A program made the translations under genes and the position numbers. The notes beneath the pieces were generated by a model. The model saw only the letters and a program-made list of their open reading frames with translations, was not told the origin of the DNA and ran no database searches. Below, in pieces: positions 40,301 to 55,300 of a stretch of DNA of 64,000 nucleotides. Origin of the DNA: Orthonyx spaldingii (lineage: Eukaryota > Chordata > Aves > Passeriformes > Orthonychidae); NCBI GenBank assembly GCA_013397795.1, contig VZTJ01003846.1, positions 933,474 to 997,473 of the forward strand, written 5' to 3'. Numbering within the stretch: position 1 is the first letter of the stretch; the number at the start of each line of letters is the position of its first letter.

Positions 40301-43300
40301 AATTTCTGTCCAATTAGTGAGAAACTATGGTAGGGAATTTAAGCCGTCTTTAAGGGTTTGTTTTAGCACTGGGAGGAGAAATAACCCCTAATCCAGGATA
40401 AAGCCAGCTAATACAAAACTGTCCTCCAAAATATTTTGCTTAATTCTAAACCAGCAGATTGAGCTTTGTGCCCCTTGTAGAGTTCTTGGTGCAGGTTTCA
40501 GCATCCACAAGCAGGTATTAGTTTGCTATGAAGGCATAACTTATGAGACTTCTAAAGATGGCAAAGATTGTGAGAGTATGTCAGGTGGCAGACTGATTCT
40601 ATACCAAAGAAATATTTTTGTTTATAAATTTAATTATATACCTGTGTACAGATAGATAGAGAAAAGGGATAACAAATTGTATTAAGTAAGTTAACTGCCT
40701 AAAACTTCTGACCTATGATAATGTAAAAAAAAAAAAAAATTAAGCTTTAAGCTTTCGTTTCTTGTAGGTGCCTGTATTCTACCACATATATTATACATCT
40801 GTGAAACAGTACAGCTGTAGCTGAGAGATAAAGTTAAATTTTTTGAACAATAAGAGCTCCATATGATACTGTTGGGTTACTTGTCCCTACCCTATTCCCA
40901 GGGGAAATATGAATTTCATACCTCTTAATTAGGCAATTTTCTCTTTGAATTTTAACCATTTTATTTTCATCTGGATTTCAGAGTACTTTACTTTCAGGAG
41001 TGCTTTGGAAGAATTTATTTTCCTTACTGTAATGGTAATACATTAGGCATTAGAAATACTTTTATTTTATTTAAAATGACATAATTGCCATTAATTTTCT
41101 ATATTGGTGCCTGCTATTGTACTGCCTTCAGATTTCCTTAGATGCAGTGGTAATATGATAACGGAAAGGGATACATGAATTGGCTTACTGTTACTGTTAC
41201 ATTTAAAAAATCATCTTGGTGCCATTAAATTTTAATGGCTTTCCAGTTATTAGTTAGTATACTCCCATTGAGGAATAGGCTATTCTGAAAAAAACTCAAA
41301 TTCCATTCAGTTCTGAGGGTAGGCTGCTTTTATTCCAAGCCGATGAAATCACAGTGGTGTACTTTTTGTGGTACTTGTTTCTAGCAGCAGGTTCAAATTG
41401 AAATAGATCTCTCTGCTAAAGGAGTTCCTGGCTTGACATGGAGCCTGGAGGCTTTGGTAGCCATGTCAGAGACTTCATGTCAAGCCTCTCAGATTTTCCA
41501 CAATATCCTTGTAATTCACATTAATTTCCTTTAGTATTGTTTTTGTAGAAAAGATCTTGCCCTTTGAAATAAGACCTCTGATTCTGTTTTCAAGGGAATG
41601 TGCTGAGTATGAGTGTGTATGTACAAACACACATATGAAATACCAAAATAAATTACTTTTATGGACCTTTTCTTTTTTCGTTGGCTGCCTTTGGTTTTGT
41701 TACTGACTCTTACTTAACACCACTGAGACCTTTCTGCAGGTCACTTATATCAGTGAATCATGTGCATTTTGTGTTGCTGCAAAAAGGGACCTTTTGCTTT
41801 AGAAAACAGTTAGAACTTTTCTGATGCAGCCTTACAGTAAATCAGTGCTGTACTTATAATTTACTTAGGAACAGTGAAAAGGAGATATGGTACTCTGCCA
41901 GCTTAGTAATAAGGCTCATGTGCTGCATGTTAGGTTGTACTACCAACAAGAGGAGCTCCTTGGGATTATGGCAGATGAATTTATTTATGAAATACCATAT
42001 CAGTAGTAAAATTGAGAAACATAATTGCATCTTATTATGCACTTGTACAAGATAAATTTGATTGCAGATATGAACAGGTACACTGTACAGCCCAAATTAT
42101 CTTTTATCAACTCATGATCTCTGTGAGCAAGAACTGTTTGTAGTGTTTGACAGATTGACTCAGGAGGTTCGTGTTGTATTCTGGAAAGTAGGGAACATTA
42201 TGAAAAGTGTTGCTGTCCTATTTTTTTGCTATGTGTGACAGTGCTAGAGGGTTACTTTTCATGTGGTAGGATTAAAGTCTTTTTACTTGTTATGCCATTT
42301 CATACAATGAAATACAATTTTGCTCCATAGCCCAGTTATGATTCTGGAGATTAGGAGCCAGGTTAGAGGTAAATAATCTTTTTATGTAGCCTCCAGCATG
42401 CAAGGGCTACGTGGGATCTGTGAATAATAATATCTAAAATGGCTGGATACCTATTCAGAGATGGGTATTGAAATTAATTTTTATTCTGTAGGAAGACATG
42501 TAACTGCCTTACCAGCACACTCTAAGATGAGATGCTCTGTCTTTACCATATACAGAAGAGCCCTAAAACACTGTAATGACAACTAAACTGTTGGGAAATC
42601 AATGCAGAATTTCACCAAGGATCGAAGTAGGGTTTTCATGGTGAGGACTGGGACTGGTGTTTATATTCCATTTAGACAGAGTCACAGTTACAGTACAGTT
42701 ACATTCACGTGCAGAAATTAGCTATATGTACTTCTGTTATCAATGAAAACTGTATTGGTGAGAGGGACTGTCATCTTGATTTCACATTGCCTACATTTGC
42801 AAGTTTGATGGGATGCAGTACACTGAATTAAAATATCATTGACAGCTTTACCTGTATAGGAGTTTATCCTGGGTTTCTTTGTTTTCTTTCAGGGAATCTT
42901 GCAAATGCTCATTTACATTTTATTACATTTTATTTGCGTGTGTGTCTAAATACGTGCTTCACATCTAATCTATATGGGAGGTTTGGACGGTTTTTTTTTG
43001 AAACCGCAGGAAAATGCATAGGTAGAAGGATTGCTTTCTTGGAGTGGTGACATGTGAATTGTAAGGTTGTTGAAAACATAATTTTGATTTTGGCTTTGCT
43101 TAGCAACTTTTGCAAGAGCTTATGGATTCCTTTACCTCAGCAGGGAGCCTAGTAAATTCTCCCTACTAGAGTTGCTAAGCTTTATCATGGTGTATATCTC
43201 TATATGCAAATATGATTTTCCTACTTATGTGTTGTTTAATACAATTTTGTTCTGTTTAGTGCTGGAAAATACTTATATTATTGTCCCATCATTGGATTTG

Positions 43301-46300
43301 CATTAGCAGAATTGACATATGTTATAGACATGTTGATATAGATAATTGACATAGATAATAGAAATGCAGTCTATTATCAGCTATGTTGTCTGAGAAGTTG
43401 ATGCCTTGTGATTTAAGAGCCAAGCTGTGAAGATAAAAATCTGGACTTCAATTTATGGCTAATGGTGTTATGTCATTAAGTTGATCGTGTCTAATACATG
43501 TACATGTGATAACCAATCTTGTTTGTATGTAGTAAAATCTTCAAAACTTGCTACTGAAGGCTGATCGTTTATCTGGTGAGCGTTCATTCCTGTAGATGGT
43601 GATCTCGAGTTTGATTTGTCTCTGAAGAACAAATATCATGAATAGATAATCTACTATTTTTTTTATCTGGGTAGCCTAAAGAAAAGAGAGGAGTGAAGTT
43701 GTAGTTTGTCCTTACATTCTTCAATACCTGTTATATTCATGTGAACCAGTATCATTGAAGAGAGCTTCATGTTTCTCGTTGATAACAAAGAAAACATTTT
43801 TGTTAATAACTAGGTCAAATGAATCTACAAAGTAGTTTGCAGCTGTGGAAACTGAAAAGCAGAATGAAAAGAAATAGAAGACATAAAAGATTTTCTTAGA
43901 TTTTTAGACTGTGAACTGAAACCAAGAAAAAAAACCAGAAGAATGTGCCTGCAGAACAGCCATAGGGGGAAAGTGCCCTTGCCCATTCTGGGGGAAAAAA
44001 AAAAAAGTTTTGTAAAAAGAGATTTTGTAGAAAGAAGTCACAAATGTGTTCCCTGTGCTAGTGAAACAGTAAGATGCATACAAATGTAAAGCTGATTCAA
44101 AAGGTAAGACAGAAAACATGACCGACCCCAAGCCAAAATATCTTAAGTTTCATGAAACTTTAGTGTGATATTGTCAGTTCTCATTTTCCAGAGCCAGAGT
44201 TCTTGAATTTTTGAAATTAATTAATTTTATTTTAAAAAAATCTGTAACATGCACTTTGTGCATATTTATAATTTTTTTTGTTCACTATTAGAGCTGCATG
44301 GACAAACACTATATTACTTTAAAAGTAAGATTCTCTCAAAATACCATGAATAATGACATTTTAGGAGGAATATCAAAAGTAGTAGGACTTAAAGTAAAAT
44401 TAGGAATACTCTACCAGCTCAGCAGAGAGATTAACCAAGAGCTGGCTGTCAAACTCTCTGAAGTAGTTTGAGTGTTGTAGAAAAAGATTCATGACTATTA
44501 GAGGGCTTTATTTTTTCAGAATGATGTTTAAGATACATTACTTGGTCACATGGAAGATGTGATGTGCTATTGATGATTGCTTACCTTTATAGTCTTTGCT
44601 TTTTGGATTTATTTTTTTTTCCCTGGAATGAGTTTTAATTCAGTTATGTAAGAGAGCAGTTCACCGATGTTCATGATGTACAACCCATGTATTCTTTCAT
44701 CTTGTTTTAAGGATTTCTACCTGTGTGCAGCCTGGGCCCATCTCAAGTGGGAAGAATGAACTTTGGAAAAGATGTCAGCACTCTGAAGTATTTCACTATA
44801 TGTGGCTTACAGGAAGGGTATGAACCCTTTGCTGTTAATACAAACAGAGACATCACCATTTGGCTGAGTAAAAGGCTCCCTCAGTTTCTACCAGTGCCAC
44901 AAAACCATGAGCATATTGAGGTTTGTGATCCTATTAAAATGCTTCTAGACACGTGTATATGTTTGAATTATGTTTCTGCTTTTTTACTTTTAAACAAGGT
45001 TTTAGTGTGATATGTTGACCCAGTTCTGGATGAACCTTACACCTGCTCAAATTTCTTACATTCAGTAGGGTTGCAAAGAATGTAACTGTTTGATTGGTAG
45101 GGATTTTTTTCACACAAAACCTGTGATGTGGGTTAACATGACATTCTGAGTGACAAATTATACAAGATGTTCTCATTAAGAGCTCCTTGTGCAGTGAGAG
45201 CTATGTTTGTAAGCAACTTCCAGAAATTGGGCATTTTTAAATAACAGATACCATGTGTTCTAGTGCACACAGTTTTTGATTTTTCCATAGCTAATTGCTT
45301 TTGATGGTAATAAATATTTATTAGCCAATTGTGTCAACACTTATGTCCCAATCAGTTGTGCATCTTGATGGAGCTGAATTCATGCCTTGTAAGTTTGCCA
45401 TTAAATCCTTCTGAAATGATGAAATAAGAACTCTTTTTCAGCTGGTGTGCAGTATTTAAGAAACAATTTATGTTCTTTCATATGTACATGTATGATTTTT
45501 ATTTCTTGATCTGTGTTGTTTTGGGAAGAGTTGGATTTATGTTGTAAAGAGTTATGATAAGAAAGGTAATTTCTTCATGACTGTTTTTTTTTTTTAAATT
45601 TAGCAATGGAGCAACAAAAACATCCACCTCATAGTATTTATTTCCCTTCAGAATGACAGAACATGATTGCAACGCATCAGACTGTTGACTCAATACTGTT
45701 GCAAGTTTTGCAAGTCATGGATGCTTATTGTATAAATATAAATTGAATGTTTACATGGCAGAAAAAGCATCAGCTTCAAAACAACTACTTCTTTATGTTT
45801 CATAGGTGATGAGAATTGATGGCACCATAGACAGCTGCCCGTGTCTGAAGGTCACGCAGAAGTCCTTTGGTTCACAGAACAGTAAAACAGATGTCATGTT
45901 TTTTCGATTAAGCATGCCCATTGAATGTGCTGAGGTGTTCTCCAGATCAGTGGCAGGAGGGTTACCAGGCTCTGGTCTTTTTGGCCCAAAAAATGACTTG
46001 GAGGATTATGATGCTGATTCTGATTTTGAAGTTCTAATGAAAACTGCCCATGGTCATCTAGTTCCTGATCGGACAGAAAGAGAAAAAGATGCTACAAAGC
46101 CAGAGTTAAACAACCATAAAGATTATGTTCAAGAAAAGCCCTCACGTCTTAAACAAAGGTTAGTAGTTTGCTACGCTTTTTTTCCCCTGCCCCCTTCTGC
46201 TTCTCAAGATATAGGAAAATACCAGTCATGTCTGGCAGACCAGTGCAGTAACTTTTGAATATACAGTTCAAGGTCAGAATTAATTTAGATGCTTTAAAAA

Positions 46301-49300
46301 ATGAACTTGTCTCTTTAACTTTTCTGAATAATTTGCCTTTGTGGTTGAGCTTTTAATATAGATTTTGATTTTAGTTTTTTTTAATTGCAGATTTATGCTC
46401 AGGAGAACAAAGCCAGATTATAGCACAAGTCACTCTGCACGGCTTACTGAGGATGTGCTAGCAGATGATAGGGATGACTATGATTATTTGATGCAAACGT
46501 CCACGGTATTGTAATATAGGATTGATGTTTTAGCTCTTTGGAAATTTTTTTTATTTGTTTGGTTTGGGTTTTTTTAATACTTACATGGTTTTTTTGGTTG
46601 TAAGAGTTTCAGAAAGTGTCTAATTTTCAATTTAAATGTTTGTCATAGTTCTGAACTTACTACTTAAGTTGAGACTGTTTTGTTCCCTTTTTTTGATTGT
46701 CATTCTAAAACCATTTCCAAATGAAAACCTATACACTAATTTAATCCATTTTTGAAACTACTATCCAGACTAAAAAGAGGAAGAATAAATAGTTCTAGAA
46801 AAATGGAATAAATTGGAAAATTACATTGAACTAGTAGGTCAGTGTTCAGGACCATTTTAAAACATCTCTACTAATTCTACAGACCATTTATTTAATGGAG
46901 TCCCCAGTGAAAGTTTTGTGCAGGTTTTGTAGATCTTCCTCTGACAAAATCAGTTCCATAAGCACTCATTACTTAATGTTCAAAGGAAAACAAATACTCT
47001 TCTGGATGTGTTCTTCTCAAAGATATTAAATACTAGAAACGGAGTCACTTGCAGTATAAAAATTATAGTTGTTGTAGAAATACAGCTTACAATGCTGTGA
47101 TGCAGAAGCCTTCAATACAAGCATATAAGCTGCATATTTAATCTTTTTGATTTTTTTTGTTTTAACATGCATATTTTGTTGGCTGTATTTTGGTTTGTGT
47201 TTATAGTCTTTTGTTGCTTTGCTTATGAATTGCACTTGAACAAGCCTATGCCAGTTTTGAGGAGATGACATGTTTTCAGATTTTAGAGCAGCAAATTAAT
47301 TCTGAATCAAACTGTTACACTGGGGAACAAATACTAACATTTGATAATATTATTTTTTTATTAACAGTATTATTATTCGGTGAGAATATTTCCTGGTCAA
47401 GAACCTGCTAATGTCTGGGTGGGCTGGATTACATCAGACTTTCACCAGTATGACACAAGCTTTGACTTGGACAGAGTGCGTACCGTCACAGTTACACTGG
47501 GAGATGAAAAAGGGAAGGTTCATGAAAGGTTGGTTACAATTTGCTTAAAAAGATCTATATTTTATACCCATACAAACAACTAGCAATTTACAAGATATAA
47601 ATCCACCCCATTTAATGTAGCTGGATTGACGTAGAAAAAATAATTTAAAAAACAGTAGTAGGAAAAATGTTAATTTAATCGTTACCTCCTCTTGCTTGTG
47701 AGGAAACCATGGACTAATGATCTAGTCAAATCAATAGGCACTGAAAAGTAAAATAGTGCAGCTTTCTATATAGTTTGAAATGATGATCTTGTAAATATTG
47801 ACTTGTGAGGCCAAAATTAGTACAATAGCTCCTCTCAGCACTTCAGTTTATTATGTGTACCAGAAGCTTTCTGTTATGCTTCATATTAAATGATTTAAAA
47901 CCTTAACTTGCAAAGTCAGTTTTGTCTTTAGTATTTTACAAATGATTTGAACTTTTTCATACATTGTCATCTTCAGTTTTTATTTTTTTCAGTTATGATG
48001 TCCAGGTTTCATTGAATTTTGACAGTGGTTAGGATGTGATCCACCATTTTCAGCCACAAGGCCCTGTTGTTTGCAGCCATGCAAGGTTGTTCTTAGTTTG
48101 TTACAGAAATTTTGCACACCATTCATAAATAAATTTATCTTTTGACATTCAGTATAAAACGCAGCAACTGCTATATGGTGTGCGCAGGAGAGAGCCTGAG
48201 CCCCGGACAAGGACGTAATAATAATGGTCTGGAGATTGGTTGCTTGGTTGATGCTGCCAGTGGCCTGCTGACCTTCACAGCCAATGGCAAAGAACTAGGC
48301 ACATACTATCAGGTGAGTGTTTTTTGATGATGTCTTGCGGTGGGAAGGGAGAAAACTGAATCCTTAGTCTGCATCATTAGAGACTTTAGTACAAGATTGT
48401 AAGAAAAAGTAATCATTGCTGTTATGGCAATAATTTTTCCCTTTTATTTAGGTTGAACCAAGTACAAAGTTGTTTCCTGCTGTATTTGCTCAAGCTACAA
48501 GTCCCAATGTTTTCCAGTTTGAATTGGGAAGAATAAAGGTAAATAATGCTTGGTTTTCTGTAGGTTTAGGACTAATAAATAATATCAAATAAGTTTATTT
48601 TATTTTTGCCATTTATTTCCTGTGATGTGTTCTTGGTATTGGGCTCACTTTTATGATTCCAAGTGTTTGCACTATGGCCATTTTTATTCTTAATTCAGTT
48701 TTAAATACTTAATGAATTTAAAATACAGTATATTGAATAAGAAGGGTTGAAACTGATTAGGATTTTCTGAATCTTGTCATTAATGATGAAAAAAAATCAC
48801 TGGAGTCAGTAAGGTAAATCTCTTAATTTTACAATCAGAGCATGGATGACTGGTGTATCTGAAGAAGTTGGTTAGAGTTTTAAAATAGTTTTAAAGTACA
48901 TTCAGATAAAACACAAAAAAATCTGAGCTGAATTTTGCTACCTTGCTTTGGATACTTGGATGTCTAAGAAATCAGAGGAGTTAAAAGAAAAGTGGAGTCC
49001 AAGGAAGTAACCACATGTGGCAGTCAAGTTTCTATTTCAAATTTAGCTATTCTTAAAAAGCAAATATGGAAAATGCTGTCTTGCTGCTAATCTTCTAATG
49101 GTTCCTAGCTTGTTTTAAAAACTAGTGAAAATGCTAATTTCCTATTCCACTGTACTTTGCTATATATTGAGTGTATTTCTGGAAAAAAAATGCACTGTTT
49201 GATAAAAATAAGGAAACTGATTTTCTCTTCTATTGGACTTTTCCAGAATGTAATGCCATTATCTGCTGGCTTATTCAAAAGTGAACACAAAAACCCAGTC

Positions 49301-52300
49301 TCTCAATGTCCTCCACGTCTCCATGTCCAGTTTTTGACTCATGTGCTTTGGAGCAGAGTGCCAAACCACTTCTTGAAGGTGGATGTGTCTCGGATCAGTG
49401 AACGTCAAGGCTGGATGATACAGTGCCTGAATCCATTGCAGTTCATGGCCCTTCACATTCCTGAGGAAAACAGGTTGATGCTTATATTTTGTACTGTATC
49501 TGTGTTATGTTGGGATTATGAAGCTAGTCATGTAATGCCATCTGTTTAAGGGCCCAAGGTCTTCTCTGTATTTATAACACATATAAATATAGACAGTGTG
49601 TTTTGATTAAACCAATATTAAAAATTATCCTAATTTCCAGTGTTTTAAAATCTCCCTTCTTTTTACTCTGTTTCCAACTTCTCCCAGTTTCTCTGCAAAC
49701 ATGTTAATAGTATATGCAGATTTGCAATGAAAATGACAGAAACTCTGTTATAAAATATTAAAAATAATCTGTAAATTAAGCAAAAACCTGTTTTTGTAGA
49801 GATTTTTAAAGATTTTTGACAAATTTAATTATTCTATTGCTTTAATTTTGCTAAATTTAATTAAAAGACTTGAAGAAAATTAACTCTGTGATTTCCTTGT
49901 TACCCAAATGTCTGAGCATTTTGTCAGTGCCTAAACTGAAAACCAAGTCACTGAAAAGTTAGGTAAGAATTCTAAATAAAGAACCCCAACACTGAACCTT
50001 TTTTAAATGAACTGATCAGTCTGTTGCCACTTTGCAACCTGTTTTGAAACCAGTAAATGACATGAATATCTTAACCCCATCTAGTATTAAAACCTCTAAT
50101 TTTCAGTTACCTAAATTCTTGTTTGTAGTATGAAGAAATATTCTGTTAAGTAAATAATTTGGATTTTTTCCCCCCACTGAAAGTAGTTGAAGTAATGAAT
50201 TTAGGAGTGACTTGAATAAGTTTGACATTAAACTTTATTATTAGTCCTTGATTCTTATGTTGCAGTGTTTCTCATATGAAGGCTGAAAAGTGGAAAAATC
50301 CCATCACTGGAACTGATATTGTGCTAATGTTATCCTTAGGGAGAAGTTTGAATACCTTCAAAAGATATTTTTGTGTATGGGATTTACTGTATTGTTTTTT
50401 CTTCCTTGCAGAACAATTGATATTTTAGAGCTGACAGAACAAGAGGAATTGCTGAAATTTCACTACCATACCCTGCGATTGTATTCAGCTGTTTGTGCTT
50501 TAGGCAACAACAGAGTGGCCCATGCTCTGTGTAGTCATGTGGATGAATCTCAGCTCCTCTATGCTATTGAAAATAAATACATGCCAGGATTATTACGTGC
50601 AGGATATTATGACTTACTTATTGATATCCATCTCAATACCTATGCAACTGCCAGGCTGATGATGAATAATGAATTTATAGTTCCAATGACAGATGAGACC
50701 AAGAGTATTACTTTGTTTCCTGATGAAAACAAAAAACATGGCCTCCCCGGTATAGGACTTAGCACTTCATTAAGGCCAAGAATGCAGTTTTCCTCTCCGA
50801 GTTTTGTAAGCATTAGCAGTGAATGCTTTCAGTTTAGTCCTGAATTCCCTCTGGAAATTTTGAAAGCCAAAACCATAGAGATGCTGACTGAAGCTGTCCA
50901 GGAGGGAAGCCTCCATGTCAGAGATCCGGTTGGAGGTTCTACAGAATTTCTGTTTGTCCCTCTGATCAAGCTCTTTTATACTCTCCTAATTATGGGAATC
51001 TTCCACAATGAGGATCTGAAACACATCTTGCAGTTGATTGAGCCCCGGGTTTTCAAAGAAGCAATGAGCCAGGAGGATGAAATCGATTTCTCAGAGAAGG
51101 ACTTCAGTTCAGATGATCTCAAATCAGAAGAAGAAGAGGAAGAAGCCAGAGGGGAGCAAATGCCAAAGGAAGGACTCCTTCAGATGAAACTTCCAGAACC
51201 TGTTAAATTACAGGTAAAAGTACTGTTGTGATAGTGGTTGTTCCTGTTTTCTTCACATGGTAATTTATCTTTCAAGGAATAAAACATTTTGAAATTAAAT
51301 TTTTTAGTTAAATAGAGAGGCAATTTCCTTGCAGAAAACTAGAGGATTTACTATCTTTCTGATGATACAAACTTGTTCACCATAGATCAAGCAACTATGG
51401 TTTCATTAAAAAGAATTACTTACTCAATGCCATTAATAGTGAATTCCTCATTTTTATGGATCCGAACAGAAAAGAAGTTCCCTAGAAGAAAGGGGTAAAT
51501 CCATTCTCTTATAGCTTCAGTTATGTCTGAGGCGCATTAATCTCTTGCAGATGTGAGATATTCCAGTTATAAGATTGCTTTATGTGTAGTAAATAACAAC
51601 ATTAAATTATCCAGACACTTTATTTGAGAGTAACTGTTGCTGTAGGAAATCCATCCTTACTTGCATAATATGCAGAAGATATTTCTTAGCTTGCCAACTC
51701 ATGTCTCCTACAATACTGTTTTCTCAGATGTGTCATCTACTCCAGTACCTGTGTGATTGCCAAGTACGACACCGAATAGAAGCCATTGTAGCATTTTCGG
51801 ATGATTTTGTGGCCAAGCTTCAAGAGAATCAACGCTTCCGGTACAATGAAGTGATGCAGGCCTTGAACATGTCTGCTGCCTTGACAGCTAGAAAAACAAA
51901 GGAATTTCGATCCCCTCCTCAAGAACAGGTACAGCTTACAATGGACAGTTTTTTCTTGTTGCACTTTATGTACTTTTTATGTCACAGAGTTCTGTTTGAT
52001 TTGGAAGTTTTTTCTTTTGGACATCAGTGTAATTTGTCTTTTCTTTGTATTCTCTAAGATTAACATGCTGCTGAATTTTAAAGATGATAAAAATGATTGT
52101 CCTTGCCCTGAAGAAATTCGGGATCAACTCTTGGATTTCCATGAGGACCTAATGACACACTGTGGTAAGTCTTGTTACTGATATTTTTACTTTTTAAATT
52201 ATATTAGCTCTAGAAGCAATTTTTATAAGTAATTTTATGTAAGAAATATCAACTGAATAGTCTTTAAATTACACTGTACAAATGGTAAATATTATCAGAT

Positions 52301-55300
52301 AAAGATAATAGCATGTAGTCAAAACCAAGGAAATACTCTTATCCTCATCTGGTCAAACTAGAAGGGAATGCTGTATGTTTTGCTTCATAATCTGTTCTTG
52401 AAACTCCGTTCATTCATTCTCTTCTTATAGGGCAAGCAGTCCAGACACCAATGGGTCATTTTTGGATGCTTTCCAGCTTTTCAGTACTTTTCCTTGTATT
52501 TGGTAACAGGAAATGCAGATGAAATAAATAATTTAGATAAACATTTGAAAGCAAAACAAACTTTATCTTTTTGATTTTTCCATTTTTCTCTAGTTGTTTT
52601 CCATTCAAATTACTTAACATAGTTTTCTTCACTATCTTTATTTTCTTGTGGGGAAAATAGGAATTTGCATAATCTACAAGTGGAAAATTAATGTTGTGGG
52701 TCAGAGGGTGCATTCCCATAGAGAAGAATCAATTACTCTGCATATTCAAAATATATCTTTTGCAAAATAAGTAAAACAGTTGCACATCCTAAGTCTAATG
52801 TTTGCTTGCTTAGTCAGCCACCATTTGGGGATGCACATTTTGTGGAATGGTTGAGAGACCAGTGTTTGGAAAGTTTGCAAATCAAAAAAGTACAGCTAGA
52901 GCTCAGGGAATAGCTTAACTGTGGGAAAACAGATGTTTCATTTGGGTAATTTCAGACTATCTCTGTGTTCCAACTGATAAGACATTTCAGTGTCTTTACT
53001 GTTAATTAGTTTGGTTGAGGAGACTGCCATCCAAGTAATTTTATAATATGATTTAGTGTGTAATATGAACTTAGTGATGATCATTACTTAGTTCAGTGTC
53101 AATTGCCTTTTTACAACAAAGTATAACAAAATAACTTTTAATAGAAATGTTATTGTACCTAATACAGAAAAAAATCAGACAACTAGAACCAGATGCAATA
53201 AATTTAGAAGAATAATGTTATGTCATGAAGAAACATCCTATAAAATTCAAGACTGCTAAAGAACTCTCCACAAAACCCTTAACTTCAGAATGTATTTTGG
53301 AAACTAAAAAATCCAGAAAACAGTTGAATGACATTTTCACTTGGACTTAGTGTGAGTAATAGGTACAGGTCAAGATTTTTAATTCCTCTGCAATGTATGC
53401 ATTAATGAATAAGTTTAAAAATAAGAGAAATTAGCTGATAGGAATCCCATGAAGTTCAGCATTGGGAAGTACAAAGTCCTGCACCTGGGAAGGAATAACC
53501 CCTGCAACAGGGAAGGGCAGGGACCAAACTAGAAAGTTGCTTTGCAGACAAGCTGGACTCTTCAGTACAAGAGAGACATGGCCATACTGGAGTAAGGCCA
53601 GGGAGGAGTCATCAAAGATAGTTAAATTCTTGGACCATCTTTTGTACAAGGAGAGAACAAGAGGACTGGGAGGAAGAGGACTTGAAGAGGAAGCTCAAAA
53701 GGGGATGGTATCAATGTATATAAATACCTGTTTGACAGGGGGAGTTTAGAAGGCTGAGACAGACTTTCCTCAGAGATGTCTAGTGACACAGATTGAAAAT
53801 CAGGAAATTCTACTTGTTTGTTACTGTAGGGTGATGGAACTCAAGAACAGGTTGCTCAGAGAGGTTGTGAAGTCTCTTCACCTTAGGAGATATTCAAAAC
53901 CTTACTGGACATGGTCCTGGGCAATCTGCCCTAGTTGAATTTGGTTTGAGCTGGGAGGCTGGACTGTGAAGGCCCATTCCAAACTCAGCTGTTCTGTGAT
54001 TCTGTGAATCTTCACATTAGTTGTTTGTACATTGTTATAGCTTGTTATAGTAACGTCATTAAAGAACACTGTATTGTGAGGGTGTCTACTTTCTTCTGAG
54101 TGATCACTGGAAAGTATATTTGTTGTAACACTCATGCTTTCACTTCTTTTATATGTTTTACCTAAAAATCTTTACTAGTATCACTTGAACCACACTGTAT
54201 CACTGGGGACTATATCTACACTTCTGACCTACACATATCCAAAATACAGGCATCAGTGTTAGCATGGACAAATGCATACTGGGGGAAATATATTTATTGT
54301 ATGTTTTATGTACAGCATCACACAATTTATGTACTGGATTACTAAGGTTACCTGATCCTTATCTGGATTTCCTGCTTGGAAATCCTCCTTGGCACATATG
54401 GCTGTTCTATACTTGTTCCAAATGCTGGTTAAGCATATCCCATATAAAACTCTCAGAGCAGAACAACAGTTCAGTTTAATTATGTTTGTACATACAAGAT
54501 ACAAGACATGTCTGTAGCTTGCTTAATTTTATTCTTTCACTGCTTTGTGTATTTTTTTTTTTCAATTTCAGGAATTGAACTAGATGAAGCTGGAACCTTG
54601 GATGGCAACAGTGATTCAACTATTACGGGTCGCCTCCTATACCTTATGGAAAAAGTTACATATCTGAAGAAGAAACAAGCTGAGAAGACAGTTGATGATG
54701 ATGATAAGACATCCTGTAAGCAAAATTAAATCAGTTTATTGTAACTTAATTCCAAAAGGCAAAAGAAGCAGACCAGGAAGTTCTTCACACCTTTTCAGCG
54801 AAAACAAGGTGGATTTTTAGTGAAATATCTGTGCACCTTAAAGTTTGTAGTGTGACTCAAAACAAATACAGATGATTAGGCAGATTTGTTTCTCAATAGG
54901 AAAATTTCTTCCACTGGCATTTTTGCCCCATATCCTTTGTTGACTCATAAATTTTTCAGAATGTATCTTGTTTTTAGTAGAATTAGTGCTGACTTAATAA
55001 TTGTAGGAAGGTCCTGATTCATGAGAACTTCTTCAGCTACAGCAGCTTCAAATCAGTATTTGCATGAAGATTACTGTATGAAAGAAAACTCTGCAGTTAG
55101 ACTGCAATTAACAGAAGCCTCCTCACCCAACCTAAAATTCAAGATTTGCTGACCGTGACTGTTGTTCTGTCATTTTTTGTGATGCATTCTGCCTTTCCAT
55201 CTTGATAAGAATCACTGCCAGTGGCATCCTGATTCTGCAGTTGGTGCCAACTGACTATTTAAATTTTATTTGTCTTTTTCTTTGTCAGTGTTGCTTTTAT

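Larger units (their letters stand above)
39847..44711 (+). other. RYR2 intron, 4.9 kb
   Basis: GTAAGT to AAG. Holds the CR1 tail at 40164-40265, an A-run near 40726, and the A-tailed repeat copy B at 43937-44006. Confidence 0.93.

Noticed and set aside
45806..46258. A 150-codon open frame that seems to start MMRIDG
   Set aside because: The first codon is GTG coding Val just after an AG acceptor. It is RYR2 window exon 14 reading past its donor at 46159, not a separate gene.
50371..51231. A 286-codon open frame starting with ATG at 50371
   Set aside because: The first 13 codons lie in the intron before the acceptor at 50411; the coding part is the large RYR2 exon 50412-51213.
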